A stretch of 64,000 nucleotides of DNA from Fremontodendron californicum (taxonomy: Eukaryota; Streptophyta; Magnoliopsida; Malvales; Malvaceae), in NCBI GenBank assembly GCA_030761205.1, contig JAULJL010000035.1, forward strand, positions 12,418,001 through 12,482,000. Direction: 5' to 3'. The position numbers were made by a program, and so were the translations under genes. Under the pieces are notes generated by a model. The model made no database searches. It saw nothing but the letters and a program-made list of their open reading frames with translations, and was not told where the DNA came from. Below are positions 1 to 13,179 of this stretch, piece by piece. How positions within the stretch are numbered: position 1 is the stretch's first letter; each line of letters starts with the position of its first letter.

Positions 1-336
1 ATCTGTGATTTCTTTTTTTGGTATCAGGCTCTCTGGTTTTATCATTTTCATGATTTTGTCCATAATTTCATCAGGGTTGCACCCTTTGTAACACTGGCAA
101 GCGTAGGATCTAGCAGGGATTGTATGTTCTGGACCTGAAGGTTTTGGTTGATCCAAAAGTGATGAAGAACCCTGAGAAAAATCCCCTTTACTCTTACTCA
201 TATCCTCAAACATTTTCATAAATTTGACACGCTATTCCTTCAGCTCCTGGAGTTCATGTCCAAACTCCTTTTGATTTCATTCCAAAGTACCCAATCGTTC
301 CTTTGATTCATTCCTCATATCTCGATCCCCTTTCAT
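1..336 (-). pseudogene. Ogre element A, 5' gag-like ORF (N-terminal part, broken)
   Basis: The start codon at 336-334 opens a frame that aligns codon by codon with the 5' ORF of element D (start 51,753): both begin MKG and continue with a charged, coiled-coil-like stretch and a serine-rich segment. Here the frame is stopped at codon 20 (TGA) and again where D has a CAG codon (TAG here). The rest lies beyond the left window edge. No function is known to me. Homology to D is seen directly; the label 'gag-like' rests on the C-terminal part visible only in D. Confidence 0.6.
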
Positions 337-2114
337 GCAAATGAAATTGACATTATTACCAGGAGCTCAAGAATGAATGTACATGCTCTATTTCTATATG
401 TATGAATATACTGATGATTAATGCATGAGCATATATAGAGAAATTATGATAACTATGTATGCCATGGATGCAATCTATTGCCAGACATGATGCATTTAAA
501 GAATGAATAAATTGATGCATAGGTATATACAAATAATGACCATGCATGTCTTAAATGTATTGTACAATGGATGACTATGCATGCTATGACTGTAACATGA
601 TGTCCATATGAGGTATGTAAAGAAATCATAAATTAACCCAAGGGTATATACAAAGAATGACCATGTATATCACAAATGTATTCTACAGTGAATGACCATG
701 CATGTCATAAACGTATTCTACAATGAATGACTATGCATGCTATGACTGTAACATGACATCAAGATGATACGTGCAAAGAATAAATGAATTAACACAAAGG
801 TAGATACAAAGAATGACCATGTACATCACGAATGTATTCTACAAAGAATAACCAAGCATGTTAGGACTATAACATGATGTCAAAATGATACATGCAAAGA
901 ATAAATGAATTAACACCAAGGTATATACAAAGAAATCAACGATTTCACGAAATTGGTGGGACCAAATTTTGATTATTCAAAAATCTCATTATGCAAGATT
1001 TGCCTCCACATATAATCTAAATTTTTTTTTGAAACATGCCTTCTCTATGAAAAACCAAACATATTATTTTCAAAAGAATTTCGGGGTAGTGGATCCTAGT
1101 ATGGTACAATGTCCAAATGTTCATGCAACATTACCGGTCTTATGAAATCATCAAAAAGGATTATTATCACCATCCGTTTATTGCAAAAAAAGAAAAATGA
1201 GATCAACAATACAACCATAAATGTACATGCGCTATTTACGCATGCGTGAAATGTGCAAAATGCAAAAATGTTTGAAAAATAATGTTTTGATATTTTCAAT
1301 TTTAAAAGTTTATGAACATTTGCCCCAACAGCATTGACTCACTTAGGCATCATAATGCCTTTGGGGCGGATTATCACATTTATTACGGGCGAAGTACGTT
1401 CATCGTTGCCCTATCTACAACCCTTATTCAAAGTGTAAAATAGGTAACAAAAGGTTTGAAGCATTCCTCCATGTGTTCCTAGCTTCGGTGCATCTAACGA
1501 AAGTCTGGCATGGCTTCGCATAGGTTCACTATATGAGGGTGAATCGATTCTAAAGGCCCCGAATTGCTCCTCACTGTCACCTGTGAAGGCTAGTAAGGCA
1601 CCCCGATAAAAGTGGGTTCAATTCGTTAGAGTATATTTTCCTAAGCCCATACGGAGGATCATCACAAAGGCTTTAGGTACTTTATACTCCGGAAGTGTTT
1701 CACTAGCCCATACGAAGGATCATCACGAAGGCGTAGTTACTTTACTCCCACTTAAAAGGAGGAAACCCGGGTAGAGAGTTCATGTTATGCAAAATGTACG
1801 TGTAGTTTGTGAGGAGGAACAACAAACCTTTCACCACTTATTCTACAATCCTTATTCTAAATATCCCAAAAATTTATTAAAACAAAGATCAAGAATAGTG
1901 TAACGCATTAACCAACAAGCATAATAAACAACATTAAATAACTAGAGAAAAATAATAAAATGCATGCACATGAGTATGACCATATTCAAAACATTTTATT
2001 ATTTTCAAAATCTCCTTATTTAAAAAAATGTGGGAATTAAAATTAAATACCAATTAAACCAACAAAACTGGGACGTTGATATCACACGACTAATTCTAGG
2101 CCTGACTCTCTAAT
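337..2114 (-). other. Ogre element A, 5' untranslated region
   Basis: This is non-coding leader between the primer-binding site and the 5' ORF on the minus strand. Plus positions about 340-930 hold degenerate tandem units rich in CATG, TGTATATAC and TGACATCATG, shared with the leaders of C and D. Positions about 1,330-1,860 hold the block containing ACTTCCGGAGT and CCTTCGTGA, also present in all the other elements. The open frames here are not conserved as protein. Confidence 0.6.
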
Positions 2115-2134
2115 GTCCCCAGTGGAGTCGCCAA
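2115..2134 (-). promoter_or_regulatory. Primer-binding site of element A (tRNA-Arg type)
   Basis: On the minus strand the sequence reads TTGGCGACTCCACTGGGGAC, two bases inside the LTR end. Its complement ends in the CCA expected of a tRNA 3' end. From memory, this site is attributed to tRNA-Arg in Ogre/Tat elements. The same site follows the LTRs at 26,364 and 50,649. Confidence 0.75.
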
Positions 2135-4099
2135 GCTATCGCAACCTAAAAAATAACGTAACAACAAAAAGTCTCATCGCAAGACTTTATTATTCATTAG
2201 GCGTGACATTAAAAAAAAAGGAAAAGATGACTTAATGTCTCTTGAAAATAAAATGAAGGATTTGAAAACGACCTCGAAAAAAGAAATGGAGTCGCCACCA
2301 ATCTTTTTTAGCTAGGTGTGATCGGCCACCTATTAAATCGGTTTTGTAAAATATTTTAATATTTTTTTAAACATTTTTTAAAACTAATTTCAAGCCTGCG
2401 TTTTAAACTAGAGAAAAACGGGTTCGAGACTCGGTTAAGTGCGGGGAAGGATTAGCACCCCCACAACGCCCGTATAAAATGGTACCTTATTAATCTTGTG
2501 TTCTCTCAAGTCTCGGTAAAAAGTTCGTTTTGAATTTGGTATTTCAGGTTAATTCCCAATTTAAAGAAAAATAATTCCATTTTTAATTGAAAATGATCCG
2601 GAATTTATTAATTCAAAATTTTTCTATATTTTCTGACAAACGTGGCAAAATATAGAAATTTTTATTATAAATTTCCCGAATCATTCTCGTTTTAAGAAAG
2701 ATATTCCGTTAATAATGATAATTGATGATATCCTCACCAGCAAACCCGGCAGAGAACTTATGAATTATTTTAACTCGGGAATATCTTTATTTTTATTGAA
2801 AATCATTATCTTTTCCAAAACATTTTAAAACATATGAATATGAAAATGTGGAACATGAATAAAATGACATAGCAAAGTCTAGATAAGATAATGCAACCTA
2901 AATGATGTGATATAATTTAAAAGGCATAGCATATTCTAAATGAAATGAAATATCCTAAGTATCATGATATTTTAAATGAAATGAATAAGATTTAAATAAT
3001 ATGGCAAATTCAAATGACATGGCATATCCTAAATAAGGTTATCTAAATAACATGGAATATTATCTAAGTGACATGGAATATGAAACATTAAATAATGCTA
3101 TCATAAAATATGCATGAATATAAAATAACAAAATGCATGAACATGCTAAATAATGTGACAAAATAAATGACTAAATAAAAAGCATAGGATAGCATGAAAC
3201 ATTCAAAACCATATGACAAACAATAGAATACCAAAATATATAAATCAAAATAATAACAAATATCATAGACATTATCATAGGAAAAAAAAATCATATGTTA
3301 TACAACATGCATGAATATGGAAAATGCAATGCATGAAAGTGTATTTTTTCCTTTAATTAAGGAAATCCGTATATCTAAAAATATATTCGGCTACCTTAGG
3401 AAAAGACATCAAATTAAATTTTCTAAAACCAAACAAAAAACTTTGTGATTGTTTGAAAACAATTTTGAAAATCTTGGATGAAAAATAATTCATGGTCGAA
3501 TTCCCTTTGGAAAATGCTCTAATTCCTAAGTTTGAAAACCCAGACTTGACCACCCTTGACCCGAGCTTCATGAAATCATTTTTAAAGGTTAAAAAGGCTT
3601 AGAAGCTACCCTAAGATAGTAGCTAGAGTTTCTAACCAACCCCTTCTAAATTCCTTAGCCAAAATCAACAATTGTTTTTCTTTTGAATTCAAATCTGCCT
3701 CTATTGTCCAGTTTTAAAACACGATTTTTGAACGTAGTTTTAAAAATTCCAAAAAATCTAAAAGAAATACTGGGGACTCAGAATATGTAAAACTACACGA
3801 TAAAAAATTGACTTAATTTTCTGATTAAAGATGATTTCCCAAAAAAATCGGAAAAGTTCGAGTACTGGGTGAAAAACTGTTTTGCTAAAATACATTTATT
3901 TTGCCTTTGGTAAAATCATTTAAAAATCAAAGTAAAAATGTTGGAGACTCTCCTAAAGACCCACAAACAGTAGCTAAGACTTTTAAAAAGTTAGACAGAA
4001 ATTGGCTAAGTAAAAAAAATCATAAAGGTATAATAATCAATTTGACAACTCTTTAATTTTTCACAAGTATGCTCAAGAGAGCATGACTTTGAGCCATTG

Positions 4100-4960
4100 G
4101 TTGGCCTAAGTCAATGATTATGTGGCATGACATGAAATGCATGAAAATACAGCAAAGTGAATGCATGAAATGCATGGTTTAAAGCCTAAGTGATATGGAA
4201 AATGCATGGCATAAATAACCTAAATGCCTAGCATGAGTTTGCATGGCAATAAATGCTATCCTAACTTAATAGGCATGAAGTGCTTGATAATGCAAATGTG
4301 ACTTAGACCCAATGTGTTATGAATATGCATAACCTAGTGTTTAAATGACATGGCAAATGACATGGAATAATGAAAATAGCCTAGTGCCTAAATGACATGG
4401 AAAATGACATGGCATATGAAAATGGCCTAATGTCTAAATATCAAACAACATGGCATATGAAAATGGACTAATGCTTAAATGACATGTAAAATGACATGGA
4501 ATAATAAAAATGGCCTAAAGCTAAATGACATGTGAAATGACATGGCATATGAAAATGGCCTAATGTCTAAATGTCATGGGAAAATAACATGGCATATGAA
4601 AATGGCCTAATGTCTAAATATCATGGAAAAACAACATGGCATATGAAAATGGCCTAATGCTTAAATGACATGTAAAATGACATGGAATAATAAAATGACC
4701 TAAACTTAAATGATATGGAATAATAAAAATGGCCTAAAGCTAAATGACATGAAAAATAACCTAGATGTCTAAATGAAATAGCAAATATCATGGCCTAAAA
4801 AAAAGACCTAAAGCTTAGAAAAAAATACACATGGCCTAATGGCCTAGGAACCAAAGTATTGTGAGAAATGTCATAAAATGACCTAACTAAATTCTATGGA
4901 AGATGATATGAAAAATGGAAATGGCCTAAACTATATGACAATAGCCCCAAGATGCAAAAT
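4100..4960. repeat. Degenerate tandem repeats inside LTR A
   Basis: Units of roughly 40-90 bp contain AATGACATGG, CATATGAAAATGG and CCTAATGTCTAAATG. This sits at the position of the CATG-rich arrays in the other LTRs, but the unit differs from copy to copy, which suggests rapid turnover. Confidence 0.7.
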
Positions 4961-6329
4961 TATGACATAAGTCAAAAGAACAAGATGGTTAGCAAGAATA
5001 TAAATATACATAAAGATAAACAATAATAGAAATAAACAAGTTAGAGTAAGCAAATAAATAACAAAGAGATGAGCTCCATGGTTGGTACATTGGACAAAGC
5101 CCCCCTAACCATTATCTCTTGATTTTCATCAAGGTCATGAAGTCTTTTCAATCTCAAAATCATAAAAAAAAAAAAGAACTAATGTAAAAAAAATATGGAG
5201 ATGAGCTCCATGGTTGGTATATTGGACAAAGCTCACCCTAACCATTATCACTTGATTTTCATCAAGATCATGAAGCCTAACCATTTTTTTATTTTTTTTG
5301 AAAAGAAATAACAACAAGAAAGATGTAAAAGAAATGGTAGGAAATCACATGGAAAACAAGACATAAAGCATGAGGAAGAAGAAAAAGAAAAAATGTAGTA
5401 GCAATGGTAGAATGGCTACCTTAACAAAAGCTTTTCTTTCTTTCTTTCTTTCAAAAACCTTTTTTTCCATTAGCTACTGACCTTCCCCCCTCAAATGATC
5501 AGCCACTTAAGGAAAAACAAAATATTCCCCCCTCTCTCATCTTGGCCGAATGGCATGCCCACCATTGGAAGATTTTTGCACTTTTTATCCTCCAATCTTG
5601 GCCCTTAGATTAAGATATTTTCATGACAACATAAAAATGTCATCTTGCCAATTGATAGCAGCCCTTAAGATGTGTAATCAGCCCTTGTAATAACCTTAGC
5701 CCTTAGATGCAAAAGAGGACCAATCACGTGCACTGCCTTGCTTGGCCCTTTGAGTGCCTACCCTTGGATGAGTTGTTCTCTTCTATTCTTGGCCATTGGA
5801 TGAGGATTATTTCATGAAAACATAAAAATGTCATCTCGTTATTTAATCCCAGCCCTTAACATGTGTACTCAGCCCTTGTACATGGCCTAAGCCATTAGAT
5901 GAAACGGAACAATCCCATGCACTTCCTTGCTTGGCCGAATGGATGTCCACTTTTGGATGAATTGTGCTCTTCCATTCTTGGCCATTAGATAACGGTTCTT
6001 TCATGACAAATAAAAATTTCATCTTGGCATTTAATCCCAGCCCTTGAATGGTGTATTCAACTTTTCTACAAGGCACCTAAGCCATTGGATGAAGGGGGGC
6101 CATTTGCAAGGTACTAGTGGTAGCATGTGAGCTTGATAATGACTAAGAAATTAAATTGATCAAGCTTCCTTCTTCTCCTCTTTGCTGGCTGCCCAAGGGA
6201 CGAATTGTCTCGGCAAATCTTTCATCTTTCATATTTTTTTTTAATTAAAAATTAGCCCTTTTCGGTTTCTTCGATAAAATGACCTTTTTGACCCCCAAAC
6301 CTAAATAAATAGAAAACGGATTTAAAATT

Positions 6330-6900
6330 TATTTTTTCAATACTTCTGAAATAATAAAAAATTGAATTCTGGAAGTTTTCAAAATTTTTCGAGTCCATTT
6401 GCTATTTATTTGGATTTTTTCTTCCAAAATTGCCCTTTTGTGCACCCAAACTTTCACCAATTTTAAACGAGCTCCAAATCCAGATTTTTCTTCACCAATA
6501 TCTTCCAAATAATTTAAAAGTGTGATCTGGAAGTTTTCATAATTTTTGGAACTCATTTGCTATTTTTTCGGGATTTATCTGCTTGAATTTCTACATAGTG
6601 GACCCGAGATTTGGCCATTTTGCAAACGAACTCTGAATCAAGATTTATTTCACCAACCTCTTCCAAATAATTTAATAATGAGATCGGCAAATTTTCATAA
6701 TTTTTTGGAGCTCATTTACTATTTTTTCGGGATTTATCCTTTTCAATTTCTGCATAGTGGACCCGGGATTTGGCCATTTTGCAAACGAACTCCGAATCAA
6801 GTTTTTCTTTTGCTAATATCTTCGAAATGATTTAAGAATGAGATCTAAAAATGTTCAAAATTTTTGGAGTTCATTTGCTATTTTTCCAAAATTTTCCAAT
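6330..6900 (-). repeat. About 158-bp tandem sub-repeats in LTR A (about 4 units)
   Basis: Units carry AGCTCATTTGC, TTTTCGGGATTTATC and GGCCATTTTGCAAACGA on the plus strand, at a spacing near 158 bp. Equivalent arrays occur in the LTRs of B, C and D. Plus-strand frames through this array are repeat artefacts. Confidence 0.7.
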
Positions 6901-7564
6901 TCTGCCATTTTGCCTCCGAAGCTCGGTTTTGCTCAAAACAAGTCCGATTTTCAGATTTTCTTCAAACTGAGCCTTGGGCTATCCTTTTTTAATCACTCCT
7001 CATCAATTAGGGGCTTTAGTCTTACCTAATAGGGCCATTTCTATAATTCTTCCAAGTTTCATCGAAATCCAGCAAAAAACCCTAATTCTCGATTTTCTTC
7101 CGAATTTACTTTTCCTTCAGTTTTTCTTCCTATTTGCCTCTCCATTACCCGTAGTCAGTGCTTATATTTCATTTGCAACCTTCAATTTCAACCATTTTGA
7201 TCGTTTAAGCACTTGTCCCCAAATTTTTTGAATTAGGGTTTCCTTTCTATTGAAATTCTGTAACCCAACTTTCGAACTCCATATCTTTCAATGTAGACCT
7301 CGGATTTTCAAAATTATTTCACCATCATTCAAATGAACTTCAAATCTTGATTTTGAAAGTGGGTTGACTTTTTTAGTAGTTGACTTTTTAGGGTTGACTT
7401 TTTTGGGGTTGACTTTTTCAAGTTTGACTTTTTCTATCTGCGTTCTTAAACTAAGTCACGGAGTACCACCTACAAGATGAGAAAAGTATTTTTGAATTTT
7501 GAAACATCAATTTAGGAAGAAAACATACATGTTTTAGTGGTCCGGACAAAATTAGGTGTCTATA

Positions 7565-9351
7565 GTATCCACATAACCAATTTTTAGATGAAAGAGAACT
7601 TCTCCACTTGTTCAAAACTCTAACACCTATACTAAATGTTATTTCTGAAGCAATAGTGGTGATAGGAATGCTCAAGATATCGAAATAATTATCTTTCCAA
7701 TAACCAAGAATATCAAATGGTATTGTAGTGAGCTCAATTCTATGCTCACTCAAATAAAGCTCCAATTTGACTTACCTGAGCTTGAAGTAGATCCATGAGA
7801 GTCATAGTATTGAAAATCCTAAAATACCAAAACAATTGAAAGGTTAACACGAAATTTAATTTAAATCAAACTAAATATCCAATAAACCATTCAAGTAAGG
7901 AGATATGAAATCGTAATAAAATAAAATCAACACTCACTTTAAGATTTTCATCAAGTTCTTTTGCACCAAATTGCTCACAGATAGCAACCTCATTTGAATT
8001 TGAAGCTCTTGCTTTCTCATACTCCTTAAACAATTTTTTGAGTTGGTTAAGAATACTTCTTGTCTTTGCCTCAAAATCACTATCAAACCTTTTCAAAGAA
8101 ACTCTTATGAATTTCAACTTGAAGCGTAGATCAAGTATGACCGCAAAAGCCAACACTAGATAATATTTATCCCAATACTTGTCAAACTTTTGTTTCATTG
8201 CTTGAGCCATGCAAAAAACTATTTGGACTTTCAATTTTCTTCATAAATTAGATTTAATCTTACACACATTGTCAAAATACAAGTTGGTAGTAGGATAATT
8301 TGCTCCAGAAAACAAAGTAGTAATCTCATAAAAAGGTTTCAAAAATTGAAAATTTTGTTTAATCCTATCCAACTCTTCTCTTCATGGGAGATCCTCAAGC
8401 CCATAGTGTGCATCATCCATTGTCAATTATGCAAAAGCATCATAATAATAAAAAACCTCTCAAGCATCAAATAAGTTGAATTCCATCTAGTGGGCACATC
8501 ATACCACAATCCTTTTGATTCATCCAAATTAACTCTACTTATACATTGTTTAAACTTCATCATCCTTGATTCCGACCCCACAACATATCTCACATTATTC
8601 CTCACCTTCTCCAAAGTTTTACCAAGCACTTTCAAACCCTCTTGAACAACAAGATTCAGAATATGAACACAACAATGAATATGAAAAAATGCACCATGAG
8701 ACAATAAAGAATCTTGTTGAATGGTCCGCAACAAATCTTGCATGTTATCCTTATTACGTGCATTGTCCAAAGTAATGCTAAAAAATTTCTTCTTAATGCC
8801 CCAATCTCTCAAAAAAGTATGAACAGTATTACACAAAAGATTTGCATTGTGTGGAGGTAGAACATGACAAAAATTTAAAAATCTTACTTTGCAACTTCCA
8901 ATTCTCATCCACATAGTGTGCAGTAAGACAAATAAACCCTCTATCTGAGCATGATGTCTACAAGTTACTTGTCAAACAAATTCTACTAGAAATCTTATCC
9001 AAACTAGACTTAAGTTTATGTTTCATTTTGTTATGTAATTTCAAGCAATAAGCTCTAATAGTGTTCCTACTAACATTCTCAACACTATTATTCAGTAAAG
9101 CATGAACCTCTCTAGTTCGTTCATGTTCAACCCATGTAAATGAATAACCATGTTTGATGATAACTTTAGTAAGTGCTTCACGATAAGCTTGCTTATCTAC
9201 TTTTTCAGTGTCAGATTTGTTTTTCTTATTAAGATATGCAGGACACTTTCCTTGATGACATTTAAGGTTAGAAGTATCTGACGAAGATTTTCCATCATAT
9301 GATTTATCACAATGCTTGCACATAGCTCTTAGCCTTTTCCTTGGAGATACT
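7565..9351 (-). pseudogene. hAT transposase remnant, RICESLEEPER-like
   Basis: On the minus strand, from about 9,345 down, there is a BED-type finger (CKHC ... NLKCHQGKC), a helical segment, then the transposase core with SITLDNAR, a CCVHILNL motif and DVPTRWNSTYLML, and finally a C-terminal dimerisation region with RIELTTIPFDIL and IPITTIASE. This order and these motifs are typical of plant zinc-finger-BED hAT transposases. The reading frame is broken by stops and frameshifts at about 8,955, 8,420 and 7,770-7,865, and a segment is missing between YWKDN and YFDIL. Both ends abut Ogre LTR starts (A on the left, B on the right), so the N-terminus and last residues were cut off by those insertions. 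Not functional. Confidence 0.8.
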
Positions 9352-10169
9352 TGTAGACACCTAATTTTGTTCGGGCCCTCTAAACGAGGCAAATTCTCTT
9401 TTCAACTTCTCGGAATGCAAAGAGACTTCCACTATTCCACAGATGGGTCTCCAAGACTTCATTTCGGAAGTCAACACAATAAGTCAACTCAAAAAAAGTC
9501 AACCCCAAAAAAGGTAACCCCAAAAAGTCAACCAATAAAAAAGTCAACTCTCAGTAAAAATCAAGATTCGAAGTTGAATTGAACAATGGTGAAGGAATTT
9601 TGATAATCGAAGGTCTACAACAAAAGATAGAGAGTTTGAAAGACAGGTTGCAAAAATTCAGTGTAGGGGAATACCTAATTGCGCAAATTTGGGGAAAAGT
9701 GCGAAAACAATTAAATTGGACGAAATTGGAGGTTCTGAATGGAATAAGATCAATAAATATGGATATTGGAAGGTCCAATTATGACGCGGAGTTGAATGAA
9801 GAATTGGTTTGAAGAGAAAAAGGAAAATAAGGATTTAATGAATAAATAAGAAATTCACAAATTTGGGAAAAATCGAAGAGATGGCCCGGTTCGAGAAATT
9901 GAAGCCCCCAGTTGATAAAGGATAAATAAATAAAAATATCCAAAGTGTCAATTTGAAGTGGATCCCAAGGAAGAGCCGGTTTGAGAAAAAACGGAAAAAC
10001 GAGAAAATTCCTAATATTGAAAAAAAGGAAAACTAAATCATAGAGGAATTCGGATGTAAAAATTTGGGCATTTTTGGACAAAATCCAATTCAATATATAA
10101 CAAAGGCAATGGAAAAAGAAAATCCAGAAATTGGGCCCTTTTTGAGTAAAATCGAGGTTTTGGGGGTTA

Positions 10170-10920
10170 AAGGACAATTTTAGAAAATCCAAGAAAAATA
10201 GAATCCGAGCTCAGACAATTATGAAAACCTCCAGATCTGAGTTTTATATCAGATAGAAGGGATTGGAGAAGAAAAATCCAGAATCGGAGCTCAAATAAAA
10301 AAGTCAAAGTTCGGGTACACTAATTCGAAATTCCAAGAGAAAATTCCGAGAAAAATAGAATCTGAGTTCGAAAAATTGTGAAAACTTCTAGATCTGAATT
10401 TTATATTTTATGGAAGGGATTGGAGAATAAAAATCCGGAATCGGAGCTCAAATGAGAAAAGGCAAAGTTCGGGTGCACTAATCCGAAATTCCAAGAGAAA
10501 ATATTGAAAAAAATAGGAAACGAGCTCGGAAAATTATGAAAACTTCGAGATCTGAATTTTATATTTTATGGACGGGATTGGAGAATAAAAATTAGGAATC
10601 ATAGCTCAAATGCAAAAAGGCAAAGTTCGGGTGCACTAATCCAAAATTCTAAGAGAAAATTTCGGGAAAATAGGAAACGAGCTTGGAAAATTATGAAAAC
10701 TTCTAGATTTGAATTTTATATTTTATTTAAGGGATTGGAGAATAAAAATCCGAAATTGGAGCTCAAATAGAAAGATACAAAGTTTGGGAGGCACTAAACC
10801 GAAACTTTAGAGAAATATCCGGGAAAAATAGAATCCGAGCTCGAAAAAATATGAAAACCTCCAGAACTAAGTTTTATATTGGATGTGATGAATTGGAAAA
10901 GAAAATTCCGAAATTAGGGT
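10170..10920 (+). repeat. 158-bp tandem sub-repeats in LTR B (5 units)
   Basis: The word GAAAAC before the TTCTAGATCTGAATTT-type motif recurs at about 10,223, 10,380, 10,538, 10,695 and 10,853, a steady spacing of 157-158 bp. Units also share AAAGTTCGGGTGCACTAA and GGGATTGGAGAA. Confidence 0.85.
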
Positions 10921-13179
10921 CCATTTACAATTAAATTAAGTTTGAGGGCCAAAATGCAATTTTACCAAAAAAATCGAATAGGGTCATTTTGCAATTACAA
11001 AAGGAGGAATAGCTTGGAAATTTCCATGCCATTTTTAGCCAGCTGCTGATTAAAGAGGGAGTGTGATCATCATGAATCAAATGGCCAATGTTGGATAGCA
11101 AGATGGCAATTTTAAAAGGACAAGATTCTCCACTACTTTGCCTACATGGCATTTTAGGCCAATGGGAGGTCTCCAAATTGCAAAGCCATGTGAAGGCCAT
11201 TTGAAGGCTATGAGATGATGCCAAGTAGGATTAAAATTGCCGCCTAGGAAGATATTTTAATAGTAAGCCATATGATCATGACAAGTGGCTTAGATATTTT
11301 GTAGAGATAGGAGACAAGAATAATCTAGGAGGTTTTGTTGGCCAATGAGAGGCTAGGAAACCCTTAATTTAAGGGAAGCATCATGCAAATAGGGGACAAG
11401 CACCCTAAATTTAAGAAAAGCATCATGCAAGGAGGGGACATTTTTTAGCCATGTGGCAAAGATGTTGGAGGAGCATGTGAAACATGACCAAGGGCTAAAA
11501 AAATAAAGAGCACTCTCTACACTATAACAAAACAGCCGGCCAAGAGGAGAGGGATTCATTTTTTTTTTCTCATAAGGCATTTTCACAAGACACTTGAGAG
11601 AAAAGAAAAAAGAAAAAGAAAAGAGAGGAGAGGAGAGGAGGAGAATTTGGAAAGCTTGATTTGGAAAGCAATAGCTAGGTAGCTATCACCTCCCTTCTTC
11701 TTCTTTAATATATATATATTTTTTGATATTATGATTCTTTTTCTTTTCTTTATCCATGTGATTTGTTAACTTTTTTGTTGAATAAAAGGGTTTTCAAAAA
11801 TAAATTTTAAAGGCTTTTTATCCTTTATTCCTCATTCTTTATCAAATAACCAAGTTGACAAATTGTTTTACATATTTTTGCATTAGCTGAAACATGGAGG
11901 AAGTTTTTGTGCTTGTTTTTACTTGATTATTCTTGCTTGTTTGTGTGTTCATATTTTTAACTCATGATTGATCCATTGTCATATGATTGTGGGCTGTATA
12001 ATCATGCATTTCATGACATTTTCAACTAGGTTTTTGGCCAAGATCAACTAATGATCTCAAGCCAAAAATTCCTTTCCTATACTAGTTGGAAGAGTGATAG
12101 TTTAGATTAGGTATTCTGGCTTTGGGATTTTTTTTCACTACTCATCTTTGGTCAAAATAAAATGATTTTTTTACCACATGCAGTAGTCATTTAGAGGATG
12201 TCATGGTATTTTTTTTCCAGTTTTGTAGAATTTTTTTTTTTTTTATCATGGTTGAAAAAATGGTTTGTCATAAAGCAGTTTTAGCTCACTGTTCTGACTT
12301 TGGTGAAATTTCGGTCAGGGTATCCCTAGTCCAAAAATTAAGATGATTTTTTTTCATGAAGATCATCATGTTTTGGGTGTACACTAATTTTTACAGAATT
12401 TTTAGAAATATTTTAGAAGGGTAAAAAAATAGTTTTTCAAAACTGGTTGTGGGAGTCAGAATTGTTTTTAAATACCAATAAATTTATGTTTTTATTAGTA
12501 TACAAAGAGGGGGCTGATTTGGGACATTAGTTATTGTCTTAGGTTGATTTCGATGTCATTTCAAGAATATAAAATTTGAATTTATAAAAGTCGGGTCAAG
12601 GGTGGTCAACCCGGGTTTCAAAACTAGGAAAAATAGCGCCTTTTAGAGGGGGAGTTCGGCTATGAGGCCTTTTTCATCTCAAAAATTCCATTTTTTTTTA
12701 AATCCGAGCCCAAAGTCTTTCGGTTTTTCATAATCCAATTTAAGTTTCTTTCAAAGATAGCCGATACCTTTTTAGGTATACGGATGTCCTTACTTCAAGA
12801 GAGAAATACACCTTGATGCATTGCATATTTAAAAATGTTTTTACTTAATTTGGCATAAAAACGCGCTTTTCGATTTCTTAAACATTTGGCGAGAATTAGT
12901 TCTTAATCTTTCTCGGGTTTTTCGGGGAGGTTAGGAAATTATCAACGCACGTGGTCACAAAATCGCAAGGCAGAAATTTTGTTTTATTTGAAATCATATA
13001 AATATCACATGAAAGAATAATTTTCCAAGCTTTGCCGGGTTTGCCGAGAAGCACGGTAATATTTTTCGACATATGCCATTTATATGATTTCTCACATGAA
13101 TAATCCATTTCAAAAAAATGATGTGTGCATGTGATCATGATGTGATTGTGAATATTTTATGATGATGTCATTTTTGTGA

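Larger units (their letters stand above)
2137..7564 (-). mobile_element. Ogre element A, 5' LTR (5,428 bp)
   Basis: The minus-strand LTR starts TATAGACACC (the other copies start TGTAGACACC) and ends GGTTGCGATA, next to the primer-binding site. It shares with the LTRs of B, C and D the TTGACT cluster near its start (plus 7,349-7,435), about 158-bp sub-repeats (6,330-6,900) and the conserved block at 2,415-2,490. Plus 4,100-4,960 is a degenerate array of units containing AATGACATGG and ATGGCCTAA. The other LTR of A is outside the window. Both terminal dinucleotides are mutated (TG to TA, CA to TA). Confidence 0.8.

Noticed and set aside
3088..3571. Minus-strand frames in LTR A
   Set aside because: AT-rich non-coding LTR sequence; equivalents in the other LTRs are not conserved as protein.
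7545..9365. GATAC(T) next to the LTR start at both junctions of the hAT remnant, as a possible shared target duplication
   Set aside because: Both lie in hAT coding sequence at different places (Gly-Tyr near the C-terminus and Val-Ser-Pro near the N-terminus); as 5-mers next to the LTRs they are GATAC and ATACT, so probably coincidence.
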